Assembly: GCA_963576565.1 (NCBI GenBank)
Contig: OY755045.1
Location: forward strand, 8,617,977 to 8,681,976
Source of the DNA: Aspidapion aeneum
Lineage: Eukaryota; Arthropoda; Insecta; Coleoptera; Brentidae
Reading direction: 5' to 3'
DNA length: 64,000 nucleotides
The notes beneath the pieces are model-generated. The model had not been told where the DNA came from, searched no databases, and saw only the letters and a list, made by a program, of their open reading frames with translations. Positions 1-9,993 of the stretch are shown here, in pieces. Each line of letters starts with the position of its first letter. Position 1 is the first letter of the stretch. A program made the position numbers and the translations under genes.

Positions 1-1493
1 ACCAAAAAACAATGGCGATCCCAGAGCCTGTTGTCGACCCAGCCAAAATTCGTTAGCAAGAGAGACCAACCACTTCGTCGAGAATACCAGAATAATAAAT
101 TGGCCGGAAACCGTTTTGTAAATTTGGTGGGGAGTGGGGACGGTAAAACGCAATAGTACCAACCTAATCTTCCCGGTGAAATTCAAATAAAGGATGCAAA
201 CCTATTTATAAAACTTTTCCGCCAAAAATAAATCTCTACATTCAGTGGCCAGACTGGAAGGAAAAAACCCGGGGTTTTCAAAGTAACCAATGAGGTACAG
301 CAATAGTTCTATACAGGTCTATAGGGGCAGCACCGACCAAGTGGACATTGCAATCCGGTAAAACGTACATTGAGGTGTTGTCGGATCTATTTCCACGGTT
401 GGAATTTTTATAACAAGGACGTCGAGACACCCTCCATACACATTATTAATATTCGAACACTCAACCAATTCCCATATGAGTAAAGCTATACTGAGCGCAG
501 AATTTAGTTGCACTCCAGTTACAGTCTTCGTCAAAAGTTTCCGTCGCTCTTTATAAATGTTTTCTCTAATATTCATATGGTTTAACGCCATTTTTGTAAA
601 ACATTTCTACAGTAATAAAGCTGTTTCTGAACCTGAACCCAAAAATACACACTGAACCATTGCTTAAAGGCACAAGAGTGTTCAGATGTTAACTCACACG
701 ATTTCGTTCATTCTTTCAGTCTTGGTTTTTATCCCTCGTTTATCTCCCATTTACAACAGTGCATAACTCGTATTTATTTTATCCTTTCCCTATCAAATTA
801 ATAAAGATATCAAAGTGGCGGAGCCTCGGTTGTTACTGGTCAAACCGTGAACCTAAATATGTTTTCGTGCTATCAGAACTAGCTAATCCGTGAAGAATAT
901 GGGGTTCGGATTGTCCCAATATCCTCGAGAATAAACGTAAGGGAATGAAATGTTCATCTAAATGTTTCCTTCCTGTTACTGAAACCATTTGTGATGCGGC
1001 AACGCCGCCATTCCCCAGCATAACAGCTGTTTAACTTTATGAACGTCAAGTGAATCACAAAATTCCACAGATAAAAACAAAACAATCAAAATTTTTATGT
1101 GATTTTTCCCGAAGCCTGTGATCTTAAATTCCAATTACGATGTCCAGATAATGCGATGTGCGTAGTGTCCACAGTAATTCGATGGAATGCCTCCTTTTAA
1201 GGTAACTTCCTAGACCCTATATAACCTCCAAACCTAGCTCTATAAAATACCCTTACTTGTGTACAGAAAGACGAATCAAAGAGCCTTGACCATTTACCCA
1301 AATAAACAAATATGTAACGTTGTCCCAAACGTAAAAATGACACGTTACAATGTTACTGTCAGTGTCGACCTTAGAGCTTAGGAATATCTGGGCTAACCGT
1401 TCACGACTTGAGGACCCACCTAATTAAACTTGTTGCCATTATATAAGTGAAAAAATAATCTTTTGTTTGAAACTCGTAGACAATGATTGAGCA
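1..1493. other. No recognised gene
   Basis: AT-rich sequence. Two minus-strand ORFs (319-591, 90 residues; 833-1021, 62 residues) show no domain, signal peptide or repeat I recognise, and their lengths fit chance. I see no terminal inverted repeats or RNA gene here. Confidence 0.4.
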
Positions 1494-1720
1494 GAAATAA
1501 AACTTTGGACTTCCATTGTCTTTATCTGAGAGCACGGCAGTGCCTTGCCAAGTTCGCGCTGCCGTACCATCTTTTCTTGAAACATTTCAGCCCATATTTG
1601 ACCTATCCAAAACTCTACTTCGGAAAGAGCTACGAATCTCATACTTTGCACAGTCGTAGACCTTCATAGAGTTAACAACCCTCCAAGTTTCATGGACTTT
1701 TATAAAGTAGTAAAGTAGTT
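1494..1720 (+). repeat. Interspersed repeat, copy 1
   Basis: This stretch is similar to 19142-19310. Both contain the run ACATTTCAGCC, then TATTTGACCTATC, an ACTTTGCACAGTC block and CCTCCAAGTTTCATGGA. The short ORFs on both strands here are not conserved between the copies, so I treat it as a non-coding dispersed repeat of unknown class. Confidence 0.6.
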
Positions 1721-2195
1721 ACGAAATTTCAAAAAACGTCGAAATTGCCACTCACTCACTCCTCTACAATAGGAAAAAGGATTCCTTTTTACCTGGGGAT
1801 ATAGTCCAAGTAGCTCAAAACGAAACCCGGCCCTGCTAACACGAAATCCGTAATATGATGTCATACACCTGTTGCCACGACCTGAAAAAATTGTGCGAAA
1901 AGGGGCCGTTCATAAATTATGTTATCAGATTGTAATAAGAAATACACAGCATAAAACGACGCGACGCGGGCTAGTAAGCGCATGACAAATTATCGCACGG
2001 TTTGAATAGCCTAACCAACTCAAAGCACTATATATTTTGGTAAGGTAAGAAGTTGAACCTTACTTATTATTTATAAAATTTTACAGAGGCAGAGGAGGCG
2101 GCAACAGCGGAAAAGCTACATTGTTTACCAACAAATGAATGAATGACCGCCGAAACCGGGGCTACTACTTCTCTTTATATGTTATTACTCTGAGT
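1721..2195. other. Nothing recognised
   Basis: AT-rich DNA with no ORF, repeat or RNA signal that I can support. Confidence 0.4.
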
Positions 2196-2829
2196 GTGAG
2201 ACGGGCGACAATTTGATGTTTATGATCGTTTCTAACAAAATTTATAAATAAAGAACACAATACATTATTTTTAAAAGTTTAAGTTTTGTTTAAGTAGGTA
2301 AACAATCACAAACATCAAATTGTTTTTCTTACCAATTCCGAACGAGTCTCGCCCTTTTGACGGAATATCCGTATTTTAAAGCAGAAATGTTTTTTTTTTA
2401 TCAATGTGTAGCATACCGTCAGAAAGGTAATCAACTAAAGAAGTTTTTAAAAGAAAATGAAGTTCTTAATTGTCCATACTTTTTTTGATTTTTAATTTTG
2501 AAACTGATTTTCTTTCACAAAATCACTAATGTTCTTCAATAAGAAAGATCGTATGTCCCTTTGGTACATCAATTTTAACAAATCTATTGATTAGTTGTAG
2601 AAGCATAAGATTACAGAAATATTTTTAAAAAAATGGTGCTTTTCCAGGCATTAATAAAAAGCTTACGAGGGTTTAAAGGCGGGATTTTGGATAATTTGAG
2701 AAAACAAATTTAAAAATTCATATCTCTTTAGCCATGACTCTTAGGACCGAAGTTCCAAGGTTGAAAAGGTAGCAAATGACCCTAACAATATCTCAAAAAA
2801 TTTTGACGGTTCATGTGCCGAACACCCTA
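2196..2829 (-). mobile_element. Foldback element, centre plus right arm only
   Basis: Matches the right half of the complete foldback at 4228-5330, beginning at the central GTGAGACGGGC and ending in GAACACCCTA beside TATA. The left arm is missing. The small central palindrome (ACAATTTGATGTTTATGATC and its complement) is still present at 2209-2325. No coding capacity. Confidence 0.75.
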
Positions 2830-2838
2830 TATAGATGT

Positions 2839-3275
2839 CAGTGGCGGATCCAGAAGGGGAGCTCCTTGACATAAGGCCTATAATTTTTCATTCCAGAAAA
2901 AAATGGACCAATGCATAGGCCGCAAATTTTGACCAAATATAAAATTTTTTTAAATTTTGACACAAAATTTAACTTATAATTTTTGTTCAAATTTTCACCT
3001 GCGGCACATTATATTTGCACGTAGTGGCAGATTTTAAAACTAAGTCTTATTAAATCCCTCAAAAAAAATTGTTTTGTATTTTTTTCCTTTCGTGGTCCCT
3101 CCCTCCAGACATCCTGGATCTGCCACTGATGGATGTACAACTAGAGCGTATTAAAGCCACTGCGTACAATGCGAGAGGCTAAATTAAACATAATTTTTCT
3201 TTTTTTGTCTGTTAATCTGTTTTTTTCCCTTCGTAGCCCCTCCCCCCTTCCCCAGACATCCTGGATCCGTCACTG
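2839..3275. mobile_element. hAT-type MITE with an internal tandem duplication
   Basis: The left end CAGTGGCGGATCCAG and right end CTGGATCCGTCACTG are imperfect inverted repeats. The 8-bp ATAGATGT is at 2831-2838 and again at 3276-3283, the target-site duplication length of hAT elements. A tandem duplication of about 147 bp repeats the right terminus: an inner copy of the end is at 3128, followed by a diverged ATGGATGT. The duplication therefore includes flank as well as element end. No transposase is encoded. Confidence 0.75.
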
Positions 3276-3283
3276 ATAGATGT

Positions 3284-3814
3284 ACTACTAGAGCGTATTA
3301 AAACCACCACTGCGTACAATGCGAGATTCTAAATTATGCAGAATTTTTATTTTTTGTCTGTTAATCATACTGTTTCATCCAAAAATGCAATTTTTCGCTT
3401 CGGGAGATGTAATTACTGCACCCTAGCGGGTAACTACGGAAACAAAAATATTTTAGGTTGTTCGGTAAGACCTAATTTTGTTATAACAATTTTTTTCTCG
3501 AAGTCGTAGCGAGAGTAGTTCCGGAGAAAAATCCGCCATACTTAATGGAACACCCTATATATGTTTTATCTTGTCCAAAAAACCGATTTCCCCTCTTTAC
3601 CGGTAACTGCCAGAAACAGAACTCGAAAAAATCTTACCCTTCAAGTGGTAGTTTTGTTAAGAAAAGAAAATTTTCGTCATCTCGACTTCCCTCTATGTAT
3701 CTAAGACGCGAGCGGAATATTAATTTTTCGAGTGGTAATTATTTTCCTCTTTTGGAAATTATTAGGAAACTTATGGGAGGGTCGTTTTTGGACCTTCCTA
3801 TCCCACGCAGCAAT
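3284..3814. other. Flank with partial duplication; no recognised gene
   Basis: The first part repeats 3137-3220 (the tract containing GCGTACAATGCGAGA). A 91-residue plus-strand ORF at 3545-3820 is rich in Ser, Lys and Phe, has no recognisable domain and is probably chance. An ACACCCTATATA motif at 3550 resembles the outer end of a CAGGGTGT-type element, but I see no partner. Confidence 0.35.
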
Positions 3815-3920
3815 GCCTAGATTAGGTATTGTTTTGACCTATTTTAGCAATATCGTCGTGACGTCTGTCCGTGTGTGTACACGATAGGTCCTAAGCATGG
3901 TGACCCGATTTTCGTATAAT
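3815..3920 (+). mobile_element. Fragment of GT-microsatellite element family 1
   Basis: Shares the order seen at 36521: a CGCAGCAATG start, GACCTATTTTAGCAATATCG, GACGTCTGTCCGTGTGTGT, then a CCTAAGC...GACCCGATTTTC core. It is cut off after the core by a 9-bp minisatellite. Confidence 0.6.
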
Positions 3921-3923
3921 TTT

Positions 3924-4110
3924 CTTAAAATTCTTAAAATCATTAAAATTCTTCAAATTCTTAAAATTCATAAAATTCTTAAAATTCTTAAAATTCTTAA
4001 AATTCTTAAAATTCTTAAAATTCTTAAAATTCTTAAAATTCTTAAAATTCTTAAAATTCTTAAAATTCTTAAAATTCTTAAAATTCTCAAAATTCTTAAA
4101 ATTTTTTAGA
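3924..4110. repeat. 9-bp minisatellite (AAAATTCTT)n
   Basis: About 20 near-identical copies of AAAATTCTT run head to tail, decaying into diverged AAAATT/CTTAAA sequence up to about 4200. Because 9 is a multiple of 3, both strands stay open and give artificial Ile-Leu-Lys and Phe-Lys-Asn repeat proteins. A short decayed stretch of the same motif is at 10946-11015. Confidence 0.9.
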
Positions 4111-4227
4111 ATTTTTAAAAATCTTAAAATTACTAAAATTGTTAAAATAAATTTGTAAAACACCTTAAAATGTAGAAATTTTTTAAAATCCTTACAATTT
4201 TTAAAAACTTTCACAGTCTTAAATATA

Positions 4228-5330
4228 CAGGGTGTTCGCACATGAACCGTCAAAATTTTTTGGGATATTGTTGGGGTCATTTGCTACCTTTTCAACCTTG
4301 GAACTTGGGTCCTTAGAGTCACGGCTAAAGAGATGAATTTTTTAATTTTTTTTCTTAAATTACCCAAAATCCCACCTTTAAATCCTCGTAAGCTTTTTAT
4401 TAATGTCTGGAAAAGCACCATTTCTTTTTTATAAATCTGTGATCTTATACTACTTCAACTAATTAATAGATGTGTTAAAATTTATGTACCAAAGAGACAT
4501 ACAAGGTTTTTTATTAAAGAACATTAGTGATTTTGTAAAAGAAAATCAATTTCAAAATTAAAAATTAAAAAAACTATCGACACTTGAGAACTTCATTTTC
4601 TTTTAAAAACTTCTCTAGTTGATTACCTTTCTAATGCTATGCTACACTTTGATTAAAAAAAAACGATTCTGCTTTAAAATACGGATATTTCGTGAGACGG
4701 GCAATAATCGTTCGGAATTGATAAAAACAATTTGATGTTTATGATCGTTTCGAAGAAAATTTATAAATAAAGAAAACAATACATTATTGTTAGAAGTTTA
4801 ACTTTTATTTAAGTAGGTAAACAATCATGAACATCAAATTGTTTTCTTACCAATTCCGAACGAGTCTCGCCCTTCTGACGGAATATCCGTATTTTAAAAC
4901 AGAAATGTTTTTTTTAATCAATATGTAGCATACCGTTAGAAAGGTAATCAACGAAAGAAGTTTTTAAAAGAAAATGAAGTTCTTAATTGTCGATATTTTT
5001 TTTGATTTTTAATTTTGAAATTGATTTTCTTTCACAAAATCACTAATGTTCTTCAATAAGAAACATCGTAGGTCCTTTTGGTACATCAATTTTAACAAAT
5101 CTATTAATTAGTTGAAGAAGCATAAGATTACAGAATTATAAAAACAAAATGGTGCTTTTCCAGACATTAATAAAACGTTTACGAGGGTTTATAGGTGGGA
5201 TTTTGGATAATTTGAGAAAAAAAAATTAAAAATTCATATCTCTTTAGTCGTGACTCTTAGGACCCAAGTTCCACGGTTGAAAAGGACAATATCCCAAAAA
5301 ATTTTGACGGTTCATGTGCCGAACACCCTG
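4228..5330. mobile_element. Complete foldback element with about 500-bp inverted arms
   Basis: Begins CAGGGTGTTCGCACATGAAC and ends with its complement GTTCATGTGCCGAACACCCTG, flanked by TATA on both sides (TA or TATA target duplication). The left arm is roughly 4228-4720 and the right arm 4840-5330. The centre is itself palindromic (AATTTGATGTTTATGATC at 4731, complement near 4825). No transposase is visible, so it is non-autonomous and the superfamily is not assigned. Half-copies lie at 2196-2829 and 27892-28395. Confidence 0.85.
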
Positions 5331-6202
5331 TATATTGAAAACCTCAAAATGTAAAAGAATTATTAAGATTCCTAAATTCCTAATTAAAAAAAAAATACTC
5401 CTGTTTATCCAAGATATATTGGACATTCTACGATAGCACTACATCATCAAACCTATAACATTATTCGAAGACTCACTGTCCAGGTTTACTGATTCAAATC
5501 AGCTACTGTGCTAATTTACTTGGAATTATATGAATGAAAAAAAATCATAATATCGATCCTTCAATGCATACATGCATTTTAGGTATTGTATTAAAAAAAA
5601 GCTCGCAGCATTTTGCTAATGCCAAAGGCGGCAAAGTGAGCGGCCTGCGACGCCTAGGCACTTTTTAGAATGTAAAAAAGCCTGGTTTACATGGCGCACA
5701 GAGGAGTATTTATATGATAAAACCGGTTAAAACTAAAAATCACCAAGATACTCAAAACTATTCTCTAACCATTTTTGTTTAAGGTAAATAACCTGTCTAT
5801 CAAAGTTCCCCATCCACTTACATCTTGTAACCCCGTCAATATGTATTGTGGAGAGGGGGGGCGGCAACCCAAGATGCCGTATTTTATGCTATTTTATTTT
5901 TGATTTATGAAATATATCAAAAATGCTTTAAAAGAATTTAGGCTTGCGAGGGGCCCGGGCCCCGAGGCCCCTAGTACCGCCCCTTTTATTTGATGGTGTT
6001 TACTTCTCATGTTATTGTGTTTTCATGTGGTTCGCTACAAAAAAAAAACAATTATTGAATATGTAAATTGAAGGTACATAATAATATATACCATATTTTA
6101 AAACGTCATTTTATTCCTTTGTTATTTACATTGTACGTTTAAGAAATATTTTAAAATGTCCTATTTGGGCATCTATATTTTCCTAAAATTTTTCTTGTAA
6201 AG
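5331..6202. other. No recognised gene; one arm of a distant inverted repeat
   Basis: The GCGCACAGAGGAGTATTTAT tract near 5692 is the imperfect complement of 7107-7135, so the interval between may be an old TIR element. A G/C-run stretch (5851-5990) contains GGGGCCCGGGCCCC. No ORF worth reporting. Confidence 0.4.
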
Positions 6203-6330
6203 CCCGGTGCCCACCTACGACTTTCTCGTGCGTGCCCGCGCACGCGTCACATGACTGCGATAACATTTCATATTAAGATCATGTGACACGTGAGCGGGCA
6301 CCCACGAGAAAGTCGTAGGTGGGAATCAGG
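6203..6330. mobile_element. Near-perfect palindromic MITE
   Basis: Arms 6203-6254 and 6278-6330 are complementary with few mismatches; the core of each reads CACCTACGACTTTCTCGTG or its complement. The loop is only about 25 bp, so the whole unit folds into one hairpin. No ORF and no clear target-site duplication. Confidence 0.75.
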
Positions 6331-6623
6331 TGTTACTGTGTTTTAGTGGCGTGTCTGTTCTTGTCGAGCTAAATAGAAAAATTGTACGCCTATATCCGCC
6401 ATTTTGACTTTTATCGATTCAAAGCATTAATGCACTAAATTAAGTAATATGAAAATATTTTTTTACACATTAATATTTTTACGCATTTATGAAAATATGA
6501 AAAACATTAAATAACTTGAGAATTATTAATAGTCGGATTACGATATACTTATATAGTTGTTCGAATATCAATTAATGACCCCCCGAGCACTTCATTCGTA
6601 TTGATCTATGACCTGTGTAACAT

Positions 6624-6626
<3 letters not shown>
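6331..6626. other. Nothing recognised
   Basis: AT-rich tract ending in a long (TA)n run. I see no feature. Confidence 0.4.
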
Positions 6627-6687
<61 letters not shown>

Positions 6688-7008
6688 AATTTTCTTTTTT
6701 CTTGAACCAAATATTTTATATTTTTAGTTTTGTTGGTTTCTTGGGGATGTGGTTCTAAAAAAACTAATAATTAGCAAACGAAGAGTCTTCGTATGCGTGT
6801 TATTTGTTTGTATTTAATTTTTAAAGTGTTTTTCGTGTAAAAAGTGTGACTGTCTTTTTAAAACTGATTTTGACATAATGTAGTGTGAAAATGTGAGTGA
6901 ATGTTTCTGAAGAAGGACTTTGGACCGAAACGTCAATAAATGTCAATCCATATTTGCTAGTTTTATTAGAACCACATCCCCAAGAAACCAACAAAACTAA
7001 ATATATAT

Positions 7009-7062
<54 letters not shown>
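6627..7062 (+). mobile_element. PLE-like terminal element between (TA)n tracts, with inverted partial copy
   Basis: Flanked by (TA)n at 6627-6685 and 7003-7060. A perfect 34-bp inverted repeat (6725-6758 and 6966-6999, core TTGGTTTCTTGGGGATGTGG) brackets the interior, so the left end is an inverted copy of the right terminus. The interior carries a hammerhead-ribozyme core at 6907. A related locus in opposite orientation is at 37371-37741, also between (TA)n tracts. Hammerheads in terminal repeats and inverted terminal copies are both typical of Penelope-like elements; no reverse transcriptase remains here. Confidence 0.6.
6901..6950 (+). ncRNA. Hammerhead-ribozyme-like core, family 2
   Basis: Box 1 CTGAAGA (6907-6913), one unpaired A, stem II GGAC/GGACC-type with one A-A mismatch, box 2 GAAA (6927-6930), a 3-bp stem III CGT/ATG, and UC at the cleavage position (6943-6944). 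The copy at 37504 has a fully paired stem II (GGTC/GACC). Stem I is weak in a monomer. The extra nucleotide before stem II departs from the textbook fold, so activity is uncertain. Confidence 0.55.
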
Positions 7063-7064
<2 letters not shown>

Positions 7065-7479
7065 CAAAAAAAAACACAACTAATGATTTTGTCCCGTTGT
7101 ATTATACAAATACTCCTTTGTGTGGCGCGCCGCCTAGCTCACTCTGTTTTAAAGGGGTTGCCTTTTTGAGGGCAAAGATCCTTAGATTACCCCATTCAAA
7201 TAGATGCATGCAGAGAAAGAGAGTTTTAGGGACTTTTTGGTGACTTTTACAATAGAGGTGGGTAACTTTTTTGACAGTTGTTGAGAAATTTTATTTTAAA
7301 TAAAAATAAGCTTTAATAAACTTTCGTTTTCGCCAATGCGACTCCTTATGCAAAGCATTAGCTTGTTACCATTGAAACCTTTGTTTATTTACCCTAACCT
7401 CAAGAGTTTTACCTACATATGATTTACCACACACACTGGATTTGCTAAATACATTCCTTATCATTTCAGAGATTTTCTG
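7063..7479. other. No recognised gene
   Basis: Contains the inverted-repeat partner (7107-7135) of the tract at 5692 and otherwise unremarkable AT-rich DNA. Confidence 0.4.
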
Positions 7480-8855
7480 GTAGTATTAAAAAGCTGAAAT
7501 CCGAAAAAACTAGGGGACCTGGAGGAATATATGCTGAAATGCTCAAATATGGATTAGAGAAATTACTCGAAAATCTCACATAATATATTATCAATCAATA
7601 CATAAACGGACATCCAGTACCTGATGATTGGATTCATATCCTCAATACATACAAAAAGGAAACAAGCTGGATTGCAACAATTACAGAGGAATTTCAGTAA
7701 CCAGTACTCTAAGTAGATTGCACGGTAGGATTCTTAGAGATCTAATAGAGAATGAATAAGAAGAAGAAGAGCAAAGTGGATTTCGTGCAGGAAGATCTTG
7801 TAGTGATAATGTTTTTTGTCTTAAACAAGTAATTGAGAGAAGGAGCGCCAGAAATATAGAGATTCATGTTACCTTTGTGGACCTACAAAAAGCATATGAT
7901 ACCGCTCCAGTAGAAAAATTATGGACGGTGTTAGAGCAGACTAATCATACATACATAAAGGCGATAAAAGAACCATACAAAGGATCAAAATCTAAAATTA
8001 AAATTGGAAATCGACTTTCAAAAGAATTCCTGGTAACAAAAGGCTTAAAACAGGGATGTTGTATCTCTCCAACTCTTTTTAAAATATATATCGCAGTAGC
8101 TCTAAAAAACTGGAAACGTAAAGTGCACGGCATGGGAATAGGCAATATAATAGAACTTAACGACCGATATACCATATACACAGTTTGCTGACGACCAAGT
8201 AATTCTAGCTAATGATAAACAAGACATGGAGTATATGATGAAAAAGATAATGGAAGAATACAAAAAGTGGGAATTAACAGTGAACGTGAACAAGAAACAG
8301 TACTTATGTACTGGAAACGAATCCAGTAAGTTGGAACTAGACAATGGACAAATATCACCATGCAATGAGTATGTATACTTGGGTATCATGTGATAAGACA
8401 GGAACAGACTCTAAAGAACTGGAAAAAAGAATAGTAAAAGCAAAAAAGATTATTGGATGTCTTAACAGTGTTTTATGGAGCAGAGAGATTAAAAAATAAT
8501 GTAAAATTTAACATATATGAAACAATGGTGAAAAGTACGCTGTTGTGTGGAATAGAGACTTGTCGCGTAACAGAAAAATACAAAACAAAAATGGAATGTG
8601 TCGAAATGAATGCAATAAGAAGATCAATGAGAATATCTAGAACAGATCACATAAGAAATGAGATCATAAAAGAAAGAATGGAAATCGAGGGAAGCATAAC
8701 GGATGACATTACTAAAAGGAAACTGATACGGTACGGCCATGTACAATGGATGAACGACGAAAGATTACCAAAGCAGGTCCTAGAATGGCAACCAATAGGC
8801 GTCGGACAACGTAGAAAAAGTTCTAAACCAACATAATAGTAGTTATTATGATTAC
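7480..8855 (+). pseudogene. Non-LTR retrotransposon, reverse transcriptase remnant (copy A)
   Basis: The longest of eight copies of one LINE family in this window. It starts in the N-terminal RT region (EKTRGPGGIYAEMLKYG at 7500-7555), has DLQKAYD around 7880, the palm block TKGLKQGCCISPTLFKIYI near 8040-8090, then an ADDQVILAND block in a shifted frame at 8190. The C-terminal tail carries YGHVQWMNDERLPKQVLEW (8730-8790). Several stops and frameshifts break it. It ends in AACATAATAGTAGTTA; (TAG)n tails recur in the other copies and mark the 3' end. The endonuclease domain is absent, so it is 5'-truncated. I do not assign a clade, though the C-terminus and simple-repeat tail resemble RTE- and Jockey-group elements. 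Confidence 0.85.
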
Positions 8856-8869
8856 AGTAGCGCATGCCA

Positions 8870-9177
8870 CTTTCATAGCAGTTTTTATGCGGCTATTTTC
8901 AATGGAGGAACTATAAATAGAATCTCTCTTAAAGTCTATTGGTGTGACGGTAATAGATTAACGATGACCTAACTGCAATACCCGGTATCTAACATTTTGA
9001 TAATTTTTAGATTATTTGTGATTTAGGCAAAATGAGCTGGCTACTTTCATGGTGTATAATGATATAAGACAATATGCGTGGGAAATCACAAATATAGCAA
9101 ATGTATATTTTTATACCCAATAAGCCTCTATGTCAAATACCAAATTGTAAATAATGCAAGGACCTAAAACTATAAAC
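8870..9177. other. Flank of the tRNA-bearing inverted repeat
   Basis: The tract TAACTGCAATACCCGGTATC (8973-8992) is the imperfect complement of 9563-9583, so the inverted arrangement may reach beyond the tRNA arms. An AAGCCTCTATGT 12-mer at 9122-9133 recurs in direct orientation at 9507-9518, next to the other arm. No ORF. Confidence 0.45.
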
Positions 9178-9220
9178 AACAAGTGAAATTAAAGAAAGAA
9201 AAATAAGAAAAAAGTTTTTC

Positions 9221-9292
9221 TGCTTCGGCCGGGGATCGAACCCGGGATCTCTTGCTATCTAGGCAAACATTCTACCACTGAATTACCGAAGC
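9221..9292 (-). tRNA. tRNA-like gene, Gly-type body, anticodon reads AGA
   Basis: 72 nt folding as a complete cloverleaf: acceptor GCTTCGG/CCGAAGC (7 bp), D stem ATTC/GAAT with AGTGGTA loop, anticodon stem TTTGC/GCAAG with loop CTAGATA, 5-nt variable region AGATC, T stem CCGGG/CCCGG with TTCGATC loop, then A73. A T6 run just downstream could stop Pol III. The body resembles insect tRNA-Gly, yet the loop gives AGA, a serine anticodon. Serine tRNAs have a long variable arm, which this lacks, and T37 is unusual. It is probably a tRNA-derived repeat or pseudogene rather than a decoding tRNA. Confidence 0.65.
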
Positions 9293-9387
9293 CATTCATA
9301 AATTTTCGGAAAACTTCCATCTATGCAGGCTGCGTTGTGATAGATAGATAGATAGATAGATGAAAGTTTTCCGAAAATTTATGTATG

Positions 9388-9459
9388 GCTTCGGTAGTTC
9401 GATGATAGAATGTTTGCCTAGATAGCAAGAGATCCCGGGTTCGATCCCCGGCCGAAGCA
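9388..9459 (+). tRNA. Second tRNA-like gene of the inverted pair, more decayed
   Basis: Same 72-nt cloverleaf as the minus-strand partner, with identical acceptor, anticodon and T arms. The D stem is GTTC/GAAT (one G-U pair) and the D loop is GATGATA, so the conserved GG of the D loop is lost. The anticodon again reads AGA with a 5-nt variable region. A T5 run at 9466-9470 could terminate Pol III. The D-loop change makes normal tertiary folding less likely than in the partner. Confidence 0.55.
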
Positions 9460-9504
9460 GAAAACGTTTTTCTTAATTTTCTTTCTTTAATTTCACTTGT
9501 TGTT

Positions 9505-9993
9505 TCAAGCCTCTATGTGTTAGCTAAACTGTTTTTCGCTTCCCCTGTAAAGTTGTATTTTTTCAGATACGGGATATTGCAGTTAGGCCATCGTTATGTT
9601 GTATCTTTCAACACTCATTTTTTTTTTGTTAATCTACCTGTCAGCTTAAAACATCTTTTCTTCCCATATTTTGATTTCTCGTGTTTTTTACAGAGGATTT
9701 TCCACGTAGGATTTTTTTCCGACGTGCAGTGCGTGTGTGTACGAATACGTAACCTCGCCGCGGGTTTTTTTTAGGGTTTTAAGGATCTCAATGCTACACA
9801 CAAGTAATCCTTAGGGATTATTCTCTACCTCACCTTTCCGCCTTTGAGTTATTTCTGTAATATTTTCCCGTAGGCATAAAGCTTGCTAGAAACCAAACGT
9901 TGATTGCGTTATGTTTTACTTTTGTATACTCACATTATAAAAAAATATCGCAATTCAAATTTAACAATAAAGAGCTTAATTTTTTTTTTTATT
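9505..9993. other. No recognised gene
   Basis: Contains the inverted partner (9563-9583) of 8973-8992. An 85-residue plus-strand ORF (9517-9774), Phe-rich, has no recognisable domain and is likely chance. Confidence 0.4.

Larger units (their letters stand above)
9178..9504. repeat. Snap-back inverted repeat containing two tRNA-like genes
   Basis: Arms of about 147 bp (9178-9324 and 9356-9504) are complementary with few mismatches around a roughly 31-bp centre made mostly of (GATA)n. Each arm holds a 72-nt tRNA-like sequence, 5' ends facing each other, plus shared upstream (CGGAAAACTT) and downstream (TTAATTTCACTTGTTG) flanks. A read-through transcript would fold into one long hairpin. Confidence 0.85.

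Noticed and set aside
3924..4110. CRISPR array
   Set aside because: Units are contiguous 9-mers with no spacers, and the sequence is eukaryotic in character.
3891..4280. Phe-Lys-Asn and Ile-Leu-Lys repeat proteins on both strands
   Set aside because: They are translations of a 9-bp minisatellite, which keeps every strand open; there is no independent coding signal.
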